DNA of 64,000 bases from Anas platyrhynchos (lineage: Eukaryota; Chordata; Aves; Anseriformes; Anatidae), in NCBI RefSeq assembly GCF_047663525.1, contig NC_092603.1, forward strand, positions 1,384,001-1,448,000. Direction: 5' to 3'. Under the pieces are notes generated by a model. The model searched no databases. It worked only from the letters and a program-made list of their open reading frames with translations, and was not told the origin of the DNA. The position numbers were made by a program, and so were the translations under genes. This document shows, one piece after another, positions 12,446 through 27,066 of this stretch (the stretch's first letter is position 1; every line of letters begins with the position of its first letter).

Positions 12446-14232
12446 CAGGATTTGGAGACAAAGCAGATGATCTTCCCGACAGCCTAATAACGAGAGATCT
12501 GCAGTAGCCTTGTCCCTGTTTGCAAATTCTTGGGTCCTCCAGGTCTCTGGAAGGTCTTTATGAAAATGCACGGTAGCAAATAGGACCAACTTTTCAGGTT
12601 CTTAGCTCTGTCTGTGGTCCAACTCAACCGTCACCTATGTGTCCCACTCCTCCAAAAAAATCCCGTATTCTTGATCTGCCACTAACCCCAGGGGATGCCC
12701 GTAAAGATCCTCCTTGACTGAAGTGTCTGCTGGTAAATTTTTAATTTTTTTTTCTATCCCAGTGGAAGCAAATTCCCCAGTTTGGAAAGGACTGTGGTGG
12801 ACTCTCCTTCCTCTGCCATTGTGTAAGTATCACATTGTCCCCAAGGCTGCTGCAGAATAATGTGGAGAACAAGTACAAGTTCTTGGAGAACTTGGAGGAT
12901 CCCATTTCATTATTTTTTTTTGCCCAAGAATAGCAACTTGTGAAAAGCCCTCCCAGCCTTCACTCTCTGAGAAACAGCCCTGTAAACATACCCATTGCAT
13001 TTCTGCTCGCAGGTCCTGAAGCAAGTCTGGTTTCTACCTCTCAAGAAGCTCATGTTCTGGAGATCTTCCCTTGTGGAGTTGTCGTTTCAGTGACTCATGG
13101 ACAGGAAGACCTTGGCTTCTGATGTGGCTTCAGTGATGGAAACAGTCTTCTCCTTTCTAACAGGACACAGTCACAGACCCCAAATTAGGTTGGAAAAGAG
13201 CTCCTAGATCATTAAGTCTATCCTTGTAGGCTGATTTGTCTGGTCTGTCCATAAAAAAATAGTGCTCTTAACCTGTTAAGAACCAGTGTTGGATCCCCTT
13301 CCTTCAGGAAACTCCACCCCAAGCCTGGTCTATGGTACGTGGACAACTTAGGTCATTGGGTGGATAGTTGGACTTTATGATCTGAAGGGTCTTTTCCAAC
13401 CTAAATGAATTTGTGATTCTAAAAATTTAACTTCTTGTGCCTCAGCTTGGACATGGGCTCAAGTGGGAGCAAGTAAGGTGCCTAAACATGAAGACATCTC
13501 AATTTCTTCACCAGGTAATTTCTCAGCCTCCTAGATGATGAGCGGGGATAGAGAATACAGGTGACTGAAGGCAGCACAGGGAGGATGAGTACCAGGAGTT
13601 GTAGGAAACCCAGACAGAAAAGAAACGAGTACCCCAGAAGATGTGGTTCAACCCAATCTCCTCTGCCACAATCCGAAATCTGCCTTGTTTCCAGGACCCA
13701 GCTGGTCCTGGGGAAGCTTTGTAAAGTTCCTCAAAGTGGAGGCCAATTCCTCCATGCATTACAGGCCAGAAACGTGGATTTACCTCGAAGAAGATAACTA
13801 CCTGGGGGTCAGACATGGGAGGAGACGCGCCAAGTGGCCAAACATTGCAATTTTGATGAATGTCCTGAACGTCATGAAGAGTTTGGAAGGTGCCTCTGGA
13901 GACCTGGTTTTCCTAGGGTCACACTGGCATATTTAAACATGGCATCAGTGTAAGTAGTACAAAACCAACCACACTTTCTGAGCCCATCCACCCTACACAC
14001 TGCATTTAGCGACTGAATTTCCTTCTTGCCCCACCCTCTGAAGTACTTACAGTCCTTCTTGTGTACAGACTGGTTCATTTTTAATGGAACTTCACATTTG
14101 CTGACTGATTTCTTGGCTTTTGTGGGCACAAGCACAGCAACAAAATGTTCTTCTGTCTAGGTTTAAGTGCAAAGACCATCTCCCACACTCAGATATTCTG
14201 TATATCCATCTCCTGCATGCAATTCCTGATAT
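12446..14232. other. Unassigned intergenic DNA with a CR1 relic
   Basis: No gene could be supported. About 13170-13430 has a decayed CR1 relic: it starts with reverse-complement CR1 tail (GGTTGGAAAAGAGCTCCTAG) and ends in a plus-strand CR1 tail (GGTCTTTTCCAACCTAAATG, then GATTCT). The remainder shows no recognisable domain or repeat. Confidence 0.5.
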
Positions 14233-15597
<1,365 letters not shown>

Positions 15598-15946
15598 CTG
15601 TCCCAGAGGAGATAATGGCATGAGGGATTTGAGAATTATTTGTGAAGTGAAAGAAATCTGAACTTTCTCTTGACTTGAGGGATGTGGAGTGGGAATGGTG
15701 GTGATACGGTCTCTTGGGTTACCTGCATGAATGTGAGTCCTCTACCATCAAATGTTTGACCTGCCTGGACCTAAATCAATCTTTGGGATGGAGATAGTGC
15801 AGAAAAAGGGGAAAAGTTGTTGCGGGGGAAGACAGATATTTCCATCCCCTGGAAAATAGTACGGAAGAGAGGAGAAAAGGGGTTTGCCTTAATGTGCATC
15901 CTTACTCTGACTCCCAGGAGGAACATCAGGGAGAAAATCTGCCTTA

Positions 15947-16193
<247 letters not shown>

Positions 16194-17324
16194 CTGCAGC
16201 AGCAATAGATCGCACTTCAATATGTGAGGATGCCACCCCACCATGCAAAAAGAAGAATAAAAATACCCAAATAAATAACGGGAAGAAAGAAGCAAAACAG
16301 CTCAAGCCCCTCCCAAGGAACCAAGGAGAGCCATGGGGCATTCAGGCAAGAAAATGAGGATGTGCTGATCCTCCCGAGAGGAGACTCATGGATCTGAAAG
16401 TTTTTGTACCCAAAAAAACAGGTGTTTCCTTTCCCTAAAGGGCTGATTTTCTGGTGTAAAAATTTCTTCATTGTCGCTGAAGAAATGTTGTGGTTTTTTT
16501 TTTTTGTTTCTTTTTTTTTTTTTTTTTTTTTTTCCTGCACATCATCTCTCCTTCCATTCTCTTTGCTTCCTGCCCCATCTCCAGAGCAAACCCTCCAAAT
16601 CCCTCTGCCGAATTGTCTACCTGAGCCAGTTTCATTGTGTCCATCACTTTTTTATTTTTGGTGTTTCAGGACATTTGTCTATTCTGGTGTAAGACACAGC
16701 AGCCCATCAGTGCTAGGAATGAGAAAAAAAAAAAAAAAAAAAAGGAAAAAAAGGAAAAAAGAAAGATGCCCATTTTGGGGTGCTAAGCTGAAATTTAGAG
16801 CTTCATTGTGACTTTTGGACATCTAGGATGAGCCCAGCAGTGGCCCTGCCAGCCCTACAACACCAGCAAGCTTGTGGGGAGTGGGGAAGAAGGGGACAAA
16901 ATGGGGAGGGGATGGGGGGGGAGTCAAGTGTCAGGACAACCCAGCTCTGTCCCTTTGTCCTGTCCCCTTGGGGACCTCAGAGCCCTGGGGAGGACACGTC
17001 CCCTACTGTCCTCATGCACGGGGGGGGGGCTCACACGGAGTCCAAGGGATGCTGGGGTTTTGGGGGGCTCATACCCAGCCCGGAGACTGGGGGTCGTAGC
17101 CAGTCCAAGGGGTGCAGGGGGGGACTGCCGGGGGTCCCTACTTACACCGGGAGGGAGTCAGCGGTGAATCCGTATCCTCCCCGAGAGGTGTCGGGGAGCC
17201 CATATCCAGCCTCCGGGGGGTCCACAGGGGTCGTACTCAGACCAGGGAGGAAGGGGGGTGGGGGGAAGCACCCATCCCGGGGGGAGCCGTCCCCTCCCCG
17301 GTAGCCCCGCTCCCTGCCGATTAC

Positions 17325-17770
17325 CTGCACAGCAGCGGCGGCAGCACCGGAGCCGGCTCCGAGCACCGGAGCTCCCCGGACTCGGCTTTGTTCTCGGTTC
17401 CTGCAACCCCAACCCCTTCCTGTGCGTCCCCCGCCTCTTCCCGGGCCGGATCCCGCAGCATCCTGCCCCCCTTTGGACCCCCACCCCCCGGAGCATCCAA
17501 CCCACGGAGCATCCTGGTCCCGGAGCAAACCGGTCCTGGAGCATCCCGGTCCCGGAGGATCCCCGTCCTGGAGGATCCCGGTCCCGGAGCATCCCAGTTC
17601 TGAAGTGTCCAAGGCTGGAGCACCCTGGTCCTGAAGCATCCAACTACCAGAGCATCCTCGCTGCCCCCAGCAACAGCCACGATCTGGCTCAAATCCAGCT
17701 CCCAGTGGATTATTTTGCCCTGCCAGGTCAAGTTTCCCATTCTTTTTGGAGTAGGCAGCTTCCTTCATAG
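17325..17770 (-). other. Candidate first exon of KRAB-ZNF copy 2
   Basis: Counterpart of 2869-3276: same GC-rich sequence, same CTGTGCAG|GTAATC donor ending at 17325, same open phase-0 frame ending GSGAAAAAVQ. An ATG-initiated open frame reaches 17768. Coding status is unproved. Confidence 0.35.
17490..17660. repeat. 16-bp minisatellite, about 10 units
   Basis: Same 16-bp unit as at 3029-3260 but about four units shorter, showing copy-number change since the duplication. Confidence 0.75.
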
Positions 17771-18052
17771 TGATTTAAAATAATCCCACACAGCATTTCC
17801 ATGTTCAAAAGCTGATGTAATTAACTACAAGGAGTATTACTAATTCTTTTACACTTAAATCCATGTTAATAATTCATGCTTTCAAAAAAAGCCAAATTTA
17901 TAAATGGAGTTAGGAACGGAAAACTGGAGCCCACAAATGGGGCTCCCAAACATGAAGCAAATGGGTGTCTGAACTCTGAGTGCCCCCCACCAACTGTCAC
18001 AGGTCTCAGTGTGAAGGGAGGAACACGGGGCAGCCCCTGGCCCCAGTGCCCC

Positions 18053-21000
18053 TCATTCCTGTGCTGCTCCTGCAGGATCAAGGAGAGGTGATGCAGGAGT
18101 GGCTGGAGAAGGGCAGGAGCCCTCCAGGGCTGGGGACAGGATCTGGGGAATGCTGCTCCTCAGGCACAGCTGGACGCTGCTTGTCCACAGCCAGAACCAG
18201 GGGTGGATGCTCTCCCCGTTGAAGGAAGCTCCTTTGAACACATAGATCTCTTCCCCATCGCCAGCGTTGATAAAAGACACCTGCTGCGCTGAATAGTCCA
18301 GACAGACCCAGATCCTCATTGGAACAGGGGACACAGAGAAGCGTATGGGAGGAGATGTGAGAGTCATGATCTGTCCTTCATCGTACTGCAGCGCCCAGAT
18401 CCCTTCTTCAGGGCTCATGTTGATTCCCCCCTTCCTCTTCACTGATGCCCTGGCCACCCCCACAGCCAAATTTGAATCTTTTTCCAACTCGCCTCTCAAC
18501 TCCACCTTCCAGCAGTGCTTCCCCTCTCTGAACTCCTCACGGCCCAGCACGCAGCAACAACAGTCAAATCTCTCTGGGTTGTTGGGCACTGCTTGCCATG
18601 TAAGTTCCAAATGCATGCTTGTATTGTCTTCCAACAGAACAAGCTGGGGATGAGCAGTGTCAGGATCCAGGGTCACCTTCACTGCAGGGACAGAAGGAGC
18701 CAGGCCATCAGGGGTAGAGCTCAGCCCTGGGCAGGCTTTCCCCAGCTCGAGGCCAGAAGCTGCCCCATGGGGCAGGAGATGGGGCACCTCTTGGCTGCTG
18801 AACATGCCCCACCAGGGGCAGGAGAAGCACTTCAGAGGGCTACCCAATGCACACCTACCTGTATTATGAGGCAGCAGACACCTTCTCCATGCTGGAAGGA
18901 GAGGGGAGAGCTGGTCACAGTCCATGGCCAGTGCCCAGTGGGTGTGGGCAGGGTGAGGGGCCAGCCCTGGGCTGCTCTGTCCCAGCTGCCCACCCTCCCC
19001 TGCACATCACCTTGGTGTTGCCCTGGGGCCCAAGCTCTGTGACACTCACCCAGCTCTGCAGCTTGTTTCTCTGAAAAGGAAAGCAAAATAAATATCTGAT
19101 GAGAGGTAAGAGCAGCTCAGCCCATGGCTGCTTTCATGGGAAGACCCCAATTACCCTTAGTTAGGCAGAAAGACTCACCAAATATTGCACGTTCTTTCGC
19201 TGCAAAAGAAAGAGAAAAGGAAAACATGATCAGAGGGCATAGCTTCTGATCCCATAGTTCTCATTTTTATTTTATTTTTGTTCTGTTTGAAGAGTGAGAC
19301 TTACCCATCTCTGAAGCTTGTTTCTCTGGAAAACAAAAGAAAAATGAATTAATGGTCAGAGGGAGCAACTTGTCACCCCTTGAAAAAAAACAATTTCCTG
19401 TTCTCTCTGGAGTGAGAATACACTGCCTTGCTCTCAAACACAGAAAAGATTAGTCAGCAAAGCACAATTTTGTGGAAAAAGTGACAAGTATGAAGGTTTC
19501 AGCACTACGCAACCAAATTACTAATGGAATGGGGATCGGTAGAATGGGAACTGAGCACCATGCTCAGAGATTCAGAAGGACCAGACTAACAAGGAGCAAG
19601 GGCCACCTTTGAGCAAGGCTTGTGCACGTGGAGCAGTAAGGACAGACACTTGTGCAGCTCTCTGCACCGTGCCACCAAAACACAAGGGGAAGTGAATGGG
19701 GATGGGTGGAGGACGTCCCTGTCTTGGAAGCATCAGTGCAGAGCGGGGCAGCCCCACAGCTCGCTCTCCGTCCCCACCTTGATCCCTGTTCCTTTCAGCC
19801 ATGTCCTGTGCCCAGGGCAGCCCCAGCCCCAGCACTCCCCACTCCCACCCCAGGCTCCAGCTGCTCCTCCAGCACCCCCGAGCCACCAGCACACAAGCCC
19901 CCAGAGCCCACCCAGACCAGGCCCTCCCACAGGGACACCACTTCCCCAGGGGCTGGGGGCAGGGACTGCAAGGACTCACCCAGCTCTCGCCTCTGTGCCG
20001 CTGAAAAGCAAAGGCGGAGGAACAGGTGGTGAGCAGAGCAGCTTGGTTGCTGGGTGGGAACATGTGCAGGGGGGCTGCGCCTTGCCACCAGCCCCATGCT
20101 GCAGCCATGCTCCCTGGCCTCCTACCCAAGAGGCCTCCCACCTAAGGCCTTTGGCATCCCCAGGAGAACATTCCCTTCCTCCCCCTACGTCCCTCCCTGG
20201 GCCAGGGCTCAGCCCCGCTCCACACCCAGGGGGGTCCCTGCAGAACACCTCCCTCAACTCCATCCCTGCGCTGCCAGCTTACCTTGCTTTCGAAAGAGAT
20301 AAACACCGAGGCCAATGGACACAGCCAAAAGCACGAGGACCACAGCCAAAGCCACCTTCCAGGGCTGGGCGTTGTGGAAGAAGGGAGCTGAGAAAAGGCA
20401 CCAGGAAAAGGGCTGTGTTTCCATGCCCGTGGATGAAAAAGCAAGACCCAGACTTCTGCCAGGTCAGGAGAAGTGTGGGGGCCAGGAACACCTCACCCTG
20501 GCTGTGCCATTTGTACCTGCGATGTGCAGGGAAAATTTCCACTCCTGCTGGAGGCGGCTGCTCCTGACCACACAGGACAAGGGCCCCTCCACGTTCCCGG
20601 TCACGATGATGGCACCTTTGATTTCAAAGAGCCCCTCCTGGTCCTGGGAATGTGTCTGGGAGACCAAGGGCAGGTGCTGCCCGCGAGCATCCCTCCACAG
20701 CAGCTGCGGCAGCGGGTACCAGCCGGCCGATCGACACAGCACCCGGACGCCTCCAGCCTCGTAGCCCCCCAGGGAGAGGTGGGGGTCAGCGCCTGTAGCT
20801 GGGGGAAGAGCGTGTGGCTGGGGCTTGACTTGGGGAGAGATTCATTTGAAGGCTTCAGGGGCTCTAAGAATGGGAGGTCCACACACCCACCCTCACCCCA
20901 AAAGATCCGGGCTGGTGCTGGATCCAGAGAGCAAGATTGCACAATGCCAGTGGCCACAAATCACCCAGGAAACCCAGGTGCTGAGCTTCAGCACCTCCAG

Positions 21001-22244
21001 GCAGCTTCCGTGCACCAAGCTGTGCTGGTTCAAGAAGCCCCGAGACTTCCAGACAATGTCTCACATCTCCCCCAGCACAAAAAGCAACACCCAAAAGACG
21101 TCCAGCTGCTCAGACGTCTCTTCCCTGCTCCAGGCACTGTGTTTGGTAGCATCATAGGCACAGATGAAGGGGCTGCTCAGCAGCCTGTGCCCAGTGCCCT
21201 TACACCATCATGGGGATGGTCTACACAAACACCAGTGAAAACTAACAACTATATCCTACCTATGGATCTCTCTTCCCAAATACTACCTCCATTTGCATGT
21301 CCATATTCCATGCTGTTTAATAGCTGAGATAGGAAAAAGAAACTTAAATTCTCCCCTGGAATTCCTGGTGTATTACCCCAGCCACAAACCTGACACCTCC
21401 AGATCCACTGTTGCTTCATCATAAGCATCAGCATTTTTCACAGTGCAGACATACTGGCCATCATCTGAGGGTCTCAGCCCCGTGATTCGCAAGTCCAGGC
21501 TTCCAGCAGAGAGACCATCTCTGGCCAGCTCTGTCCTCCCGGCATATGCCCGCATCTGCTCCCCGTACAGGTCCTCTCCATTGCGGTAGTGGTGCACTGT
21601 CTCAGAGAACTCATCCCGGATCCACCTGACCTCCAAACTGTGAGCATCGCGTTGAGGGGACAAGTGGCAGGGCAGCACGACATCCTGTCCCACGGTGGCA
21701 GTGACAGGCTGGCCTGGTCCCTCCACTCTGAGCTGGGCTTTGCAATGGAGAAGGGCACAGAGAGGAGGTGAGATTTTGCCATCGTAAATTTAGGGTCAGT
21801 GACTGTCAAAGGGTGAGCTGTGCGTGAGTTGGTGCGTGCTGCGTCCCCCGTGTCCCATGGGAAACCACCGGCGAAAGAGGAGAGGGAGAGGGAGGGCATG
21901 CAGGAGAAAGAGGTGTGCTGGGAGTGGGAGCCCTCTCTGTAGCATTTGGGAAGGAGAAGAAGAGCCAAAAATGGCAGCCGAGGCAGCGCCCATATTGTGT
22001 GAAAGAACCAAAGGGAAAGTGAAACCCAGACAGGGAAAGAAGTGGGCTCAGGTCCACCCTGCCTCACAGCCACCCTCCTGCCCCACATCATCATGTCTGC
22101 CTGGCCCAGAGGGGAGAGCCCCCAGCAGCCCCTCAGGATCCTACCTGAGCCCAGCCGGAGAAGGAGCAGAGTGACAAGGGAAGTCAGGAGGCCCCTGGCA
22201 TGGCCAATGAAGCTGGGGTGGCCGCAGCCACAGGGGAGCCCCAT
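18053..22244 (-). CDS. Butyrophilin-like gene B, intact duplicate of A
   Basis: Predicted 524-aa type I membrane protein. Exons: signal 22145-22244, IgV 21390-21737, IgC 20517-20792, TM 20283-20387, heptads 19980-20000 (AAQRREL), 19305-19325 (EKQASEM), 19179-19199 (AKERAIF), 19050-19070 (EKQAAEL), 33-nt exon 18859-18891, B30.2 18053-18681. Splice sites and phases equal those of A and the sum is again 1575 nt without stops. It differs from A in the IgV FG loop (CTVKNADAYD against CTVGDADAYD) and in several B30.2 residues (INAGDGEEIYVFKG against INADDGEEIYKFTG). The FG loop of B matches gene E, suggesting conversion. C-terminal tail after SPRY is long and Ser/Pro/Gly rich, ending PAGAAQE. Confidence 0.92.
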
Positions 22245-22722
22245 CTGTGCTGTAGCGGGAGCAGGAGCTAAGGGCAGAAGCTGGAGCAGAAGAGAGAGGG
22301 GACCGAGGGGCTGCAGGCTCCGCAGGCAGATGGGGAAGGAGTCACCTTGGGCCCGGACACAAATAGCCACAGCCAGCAGCACCTTGGGCAAGGCACAGAG
22401 CCTGTGCTTATCACGGGCAGGGGGACACAGCAGGCAGCCCCCAGGGGTTGTTCTCCAAGGAAGCCCCACCGACAGAGACGTCCCTCTCTGCACCCAGCAG
22501 AGCTGCAGGAAACACAGGGGTATGCCAAAATTCCAGATCTCCTACGCAGTTCCGGACAACAGTAAAACTCTGGGAGGAGCTTGGACATTTGGGGGCTGGG
22601 AGCAAGAGGCTCCAGAGCGGAGTGGGATCAGAGGCTGCAGGGAAAGTGGCACAGCTGTGTGCTGAGACAGGGAACAAGGGAAAGCACGTCTATATTGCAG
22701 GTTTCAGCCATCCCAGGGATTA

Positions 22723-23277
22723 TGTTGTATATCAACCTCAAGGATAGGACTGACCAAGGGAGTACGAGGACAGGATGACCCTAAAAGATTGAGATGGGGA
22801 ACGTGGTAAAGGATGTTGATTCTGTAGTTCGTAGCTAACACAATTGTATGTGAACCACAAGGAGAGGGTGACCCCAAGGATAAGGGTGTCAAAGACTGCA
22901 TGCATAGATAATGAAGCCAGCAAGAACTGGCTTGACTGCTGAAGTCTGTAAAAGAAAGGAAAGATCAGAAGTTTAGCAGTGAGGAAGGCTTCTGTCCTAC
23001 ATCAAAAGACTAGCAGAGTACACTGGACAACCGCCTGAGGACTCTAGTGTGCATGCAGATAGGGGTGGAAACCTATGTTAATGATTTACGGAGACCTGAT
23101 GAATATGTAAGAGACTTGCAGGAAATGAAATGAATATGCATATATCCCATCAATATAAACACTCTGGCAGTAAGTATTGGTGTGCAAGCTAGGAGGAGCG
23201 ATCCCCCTTGCACTCAGCACTGCAATAAACATACCTGCTTTATAACTCTTTAGGAGTTGAGAAGTTTGTTTTCTGCA
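22723..23277 (+). mobile_element. Solo LTR of an avian endogenous retrovirus (unit 2)
   Basis: Duplicate of the LTR at 8321-8875, same ends (TG...CA) and nearly the same sequence. It was copied with the surrounding unit rather than inserted anew. Confidence 0.65.
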
Positions 23278-23596
23278 CCTCAGTGCTAAGTGCCGTACTG
23301 CCACCTTTTGCCCAGAGTGGTGCAGGCAAAGAACCAGCCCCACTCCTGGCTCTGCCCATCGCAGAGGAGGAAGAAATGGGCAGACCATTTGCCCTCTGGC
23401 AAGAGAAGCCCTGTTGCAGCAGGGTGGGGGCTTGGGCATGGAAGTGGCTTCCGAGGACCAGAGGGGCAGCTTCTGCATGCAGCCAGGATGATGACATGGA
23501 TGACCTGTTCTTGAAGGAACTAAGGCATGCCTCCGGATCCGCTGCCCTTGTCATTAGGGGGAAAGATTCAAATGGCCAAAGCTCAATTAGAGTTGA

Positions 23597-24880
23597 AGCT
23601 GGACAATACTGTGGGGGACAACAAAAAGGACTTAAAAAAATAACTAAACAGCGAAAATAGGACCGGAGAAGCCATTGGTCCATTACTTGATGGGGATGGT
23701 CTCCTCACAAACAGGGACATTGACAATACAGAGATGTTTAATGCTTTCTTTGCCTTTGTCTTCAACACTGACAATGGGCACTGGGACCCCAGGTGCCCTG
23801 AGCTGGAGGACCGTGAGAGCAGGAATGATAAACTCTCAGCAAATGCTGAATTAGTGTGGGATTTGCTCCTAGAGGTGGATACCATAGGGCCTGACTCTGG
23901 GATTCATCCCAGAGTACTAAAAGAAATGGCTGATGTCATTATGAAATAAATTGTTTTTGAAATATCCTTGGGAATCTGGAGAGGTCCCAGTGACTGGAAG
24001 CTGCCAAACGTTGCACCAGTTACCAAGAAGGGCAGCAAAGGAGGCCCTGGGAATTACAGGGCTGTCATTCTCACAGCAGTTGATGGTAAAGTTAGGGAGA
24101 TTGCTCTGGGAGTGAGTGAAAAACACCTGAGGGACAATGCGGTCACAGCACACGTGGTGAGGAGAAAGTGGTGAGGAGAAAGTCCTATTTACCAAACTCA
24201 ATTTCTTTTTATGACAAGGTCAGCCTCCTAGTTGGCCAAGAAGAGCCATCTGAGATGATTTTTTGGATTTCAGTCAAGATTAAAACATTGTTTCCGATCA
24301 TACCCAGCCGGACCTAATGTCCAGCACAGACCCAGACAAATGCACGGTATGCTGGGTCAACAATTGTCTGACAGGTCAGGCTCTGAGTGTTCTGCTAAAC
24401 AGGGTGATATTAGGCTGGTGGCCAGTCACGAGTGGGGCTCCATTTTGGGGCCAGGTCTCGTCAGTGGCAGCCCAAAGGGCCAAGCATGCCCTGGGGTGCC
24501 TCAGGCACGGCACTGCTGGCCGGCCGAGGGAAGGGATCGTCCCGCTATGCTTGGACTGCTGTGGCCTCGCCTCGAGCACTGCGTGCAGCTGTGAGCACCA
24601 CAGCAGACGAAGGGCGTGAAACTGTGCAAGAACCTCCAAGGGAGGGCTACGAGGACGGCGAAGGCTCTGCAGGGCAAGGCGTGTGAGGAGCAGCTGAAGA
24701 CGCTTGGTTTCTTGAGCCCAGAGCAGAGGAGACACAGGGGAGGCCTCATGGCAGCCCTCAACTTCCTAATGAGGGCAGTGGAGGGGCAAGCTCCAGTCTC
24801 TGCTCTCTGGGGCCAGTGACAGGGCCTGAGGGAACGGCATGGAGCTGCCAACTGGACGCAGCTGCCCTCGCAAGGGTGGC
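23597..24880 (+). mobile_element. CR1 LINE fragment (internal ORF2), unit 2
   Basis: Duplicate of 9195-10480 with the same decayed RT segments and the same breaks in frame. Confidence 0.8.
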
Positions 24881-25164
24881 TGATGAGGCATAGGCAGAGC
24901 CAGTAGCGCCCCTTCCCCAGCCGTTCGAGAGCAGCCCCTGAGGAGCGCAGTGAACAGGACAGGCAAAGAGGGTGTACCGCGTCAGAAGGGCATGGTGCGG
25001 CAGGTCGTGCAGGCAGGGTGAGTAGGTGGGGCGCTCTTACTGCTCTTTTGCAGCGGTCTTTCCCATCAGTACTTGTAACCTGCTTGCAAAATGCCTGGCC
25101 ATGGTATCAAACAGGCAGAAAACCATGGTTTCTGCATCTCTTGCAGCCTCTCCAGCCGCAGTCA

Positions 25165-25525
25165 CTGATGTAGCTACTCAAACGGAGGGCTTGGGGAAAC
25201 ACACTGCCGTCCAGGTCTTGGAGAGGCAGGTGACCTGTTCTCTAAAAACACCAGTGAAAGGACCAGCGGGAATGGCGTTAAGCAGTGGAAGTTTAGGCTG
25301 GACATCAGGAAGAGGTTCTTCATGAAGGGGGTGGTTGCATACTGGAACAGGCTCCTCAGGGATCAGTCACTGCACCAATCCTGCCTGAATTTAAAAAGTG
25401 ATTGGACTGTGCACTTAGTCACAGGGTCTAAACTTTTGGGTAGACCTGTGGGGTGCCACGAGTTGGACGTGATGATCCTTATGGGTCCCTTCCAACTCGG
25501 GATATTCAATTATTCTATGATGTTA
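25165..25525 (+). mobile_element. CR1 LINE 3' end, unit 2
   Basis: Duplicate of 10765-11130, ending in the same ATTCAATTATTCTATGATG tail. Confidence 0.75.
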
Positions 25526-25539
25526 TGAAATTGGCTGGA

Positions 25540-26250
25540 AAGCGGTAAAGATGAAATGGATCTAGGGGTTTTGCTCAATGCCCACCTGAGGATCTAGGGG
25601 TTTTGCTCAACGCCCACCTGAACATGAGCCAGGAGTGTGCCCAAGTGGCCAAGAAGGCCAACGACATCCTGGCCTGTATCAGACATAGCATGGCCAGTAG
25701 GACCAGAGAGGTCATTGTCCCCCTCTACATTGCCCTGGAGAGGCTGAACCCGGAGAACTGTGTTCAATTTTGGAGCCCTCACTAAAAGAAGAGCATCAAG
25801 GCCCTGCAGTGTGTCCAGAGAAGTGCTACAAAACTGGTGAAGGGCCTGGAACACAATTCCAACAAGGGGCGCCTGAGGGAACTGGGGTCTTTTAGTCCGG
25901 AGACAGCTCAGAGGAGACCTTATGGCTCTCTACAACTACCTGAAAGGAAGCTGTGGGAGCTGGGGGCAGATAACTAGCAATAGAACAAGAGGGAATGGCC
26001 TCAAGTTGTGCCGGGGGAGTTTAGGCTGGAAATGTGGAGAAATTTGTTCTCAGAAAGAGTGGTTTGGCATTGGAACGGGTTGCCAAGGGAAGTGGTTGAG
26101 TCACCATTAGTGGAGGTCTTTAAAAGACGTTTAGATGTAGAACTTAGGGATATGGTTTAGTGGAGGACTTTTTAGTGTTAGGTCAGAGGTTGGACTCAAT
26201 GATCTAGAGGTCTCTTCCAACCTAGAAATTCTGTGATTCTGTGATTCCTC
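25540..26250 (+). mobile_element. CR1 LINE ORF2 C-terminus with complete 3' end, unit 2
   Basis: Encodes LNAHLNMSQECAQVAKKAN and continues through the 3' UTR to the terminal GATTCTGTGATTC repeat. A short tandem duplication (about 45 nt period; GATCTAGGGGTTTTGCTCAA occurs twice) lies near 25558-25620. The counterpart in unit 1 is cut at 11440. Confidence 0.8.
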
Positions 26251-26279
26251 CTAGCTTTGACTAACAGCACTAACACAAA

Positions 26280-27000
26280 GGGGACAGTCTGCTGCAAGAC
26301 ACCTTCTCAGGCAGCAAGGCCTCAGGACAGAAAGCACCCAAGAAATGCCACTGCCAGACTCCATCTTCCTCTGCAAAAATTTATTTTCCACAGTCCTGCT
26401 GTGCCTTGATGTGCTCCAAAAGAGGGAACAAAGAGTCCCCTCAGGCTGCTCAGGCTCAGCACCAGGCACAGAGCAAGGATCAACCCCAACCTAGGAGGCA
26501 AAGGTGGCCTGCAATGGCCCGCAGCACACGGTGACCACATCCCTTGCCCTGGGGTCTGCAAGCAGTGCAAGCAGAGGGGAGAGGAGCGTGGAGAGCTGCT
26601 GCAGCCCCTGTGCTGCCCACTGGGGCTCAGAGGCAGGGTGAGACCCGTGGGTGCCAGCAGGGCTTGTGCCCAAGCACCGGAGCCCTGTGCAGGGCAAAGC
26701 CCAAAGCACCACAGCTCACCGAGCTCCACTTTGTTTGAGGTTCCCACAGACCCAGTCCTTTCCTGTGCTTTTCCCTGTCCTTCATCGGATGGATTCCACA
26801 GCATCCTGCCTCTCCCAAGCCCTCCCACAGCATCCAACTCAGAAAGCATCCCAGCCCCGCAGCATCCTGATCCCATAGCATCCAACCATGAGAACAGCTT
26901 CGCTGACCCCCATTGCAGCCATACTCTGGCTCAAACCCAGCTTCCACTGGACTTTTCTGCCCTGTCACTTCAAGTTTCCTGTTCTTTTAGGGGTATGCGG
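26280..27000 (-). other. Module related to KRAB-ZNF exon 1, downstream of gene C
   Basis: The stretch 26640-26990 aligns by eye with the first-exon region of the zinc-finger genes (shared CACAGCATCCTGCC and GAGCTCC blocks, decayed GCATCC minisatellite). On the minus strand an open frame (26322-26885) runs on to the hydrophobic stretch LILALCLVLSLSSLRGLFVP. A minus-strand AATAAA lies at 26380-26385. Similar modules follow D, E and F. It may be a relic of the zinc-finger gene's 5' end or a small uncharacterised minus-strand transcript; no function is claimed. Confidence 0.4.
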
Positions 27001-27060
27001 CTTCCTTCAATAATGATTTAAAATATTCACACGCTGGGATTTTCCATGTTCAGAACTTGA

Positions 27061-27066
27061 TTTATT
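27061..27066 (-). terminator. Polyadenylation signal of gene C
   Basis: AATAAA on the minus strand about 300 nt beyond the gene C stop codon; conserved in D (36957-36962) and F (55531-55536). Confidence 0.6.

Noticed and set aside
19620-20567. 315-aa proline-rich plus-strand ORF (similar at 5223 and 49178)
   Set aside because: Antisense to introns, a heptad exon and the TM exon of the butyrophilin genes; no domain, composition explained by C-rich intron sequence.
20473-21327. 284-aa plus-strand ORF
   Set aside because: Antisense to the IgC exon and an intron; broken in the sister copies.
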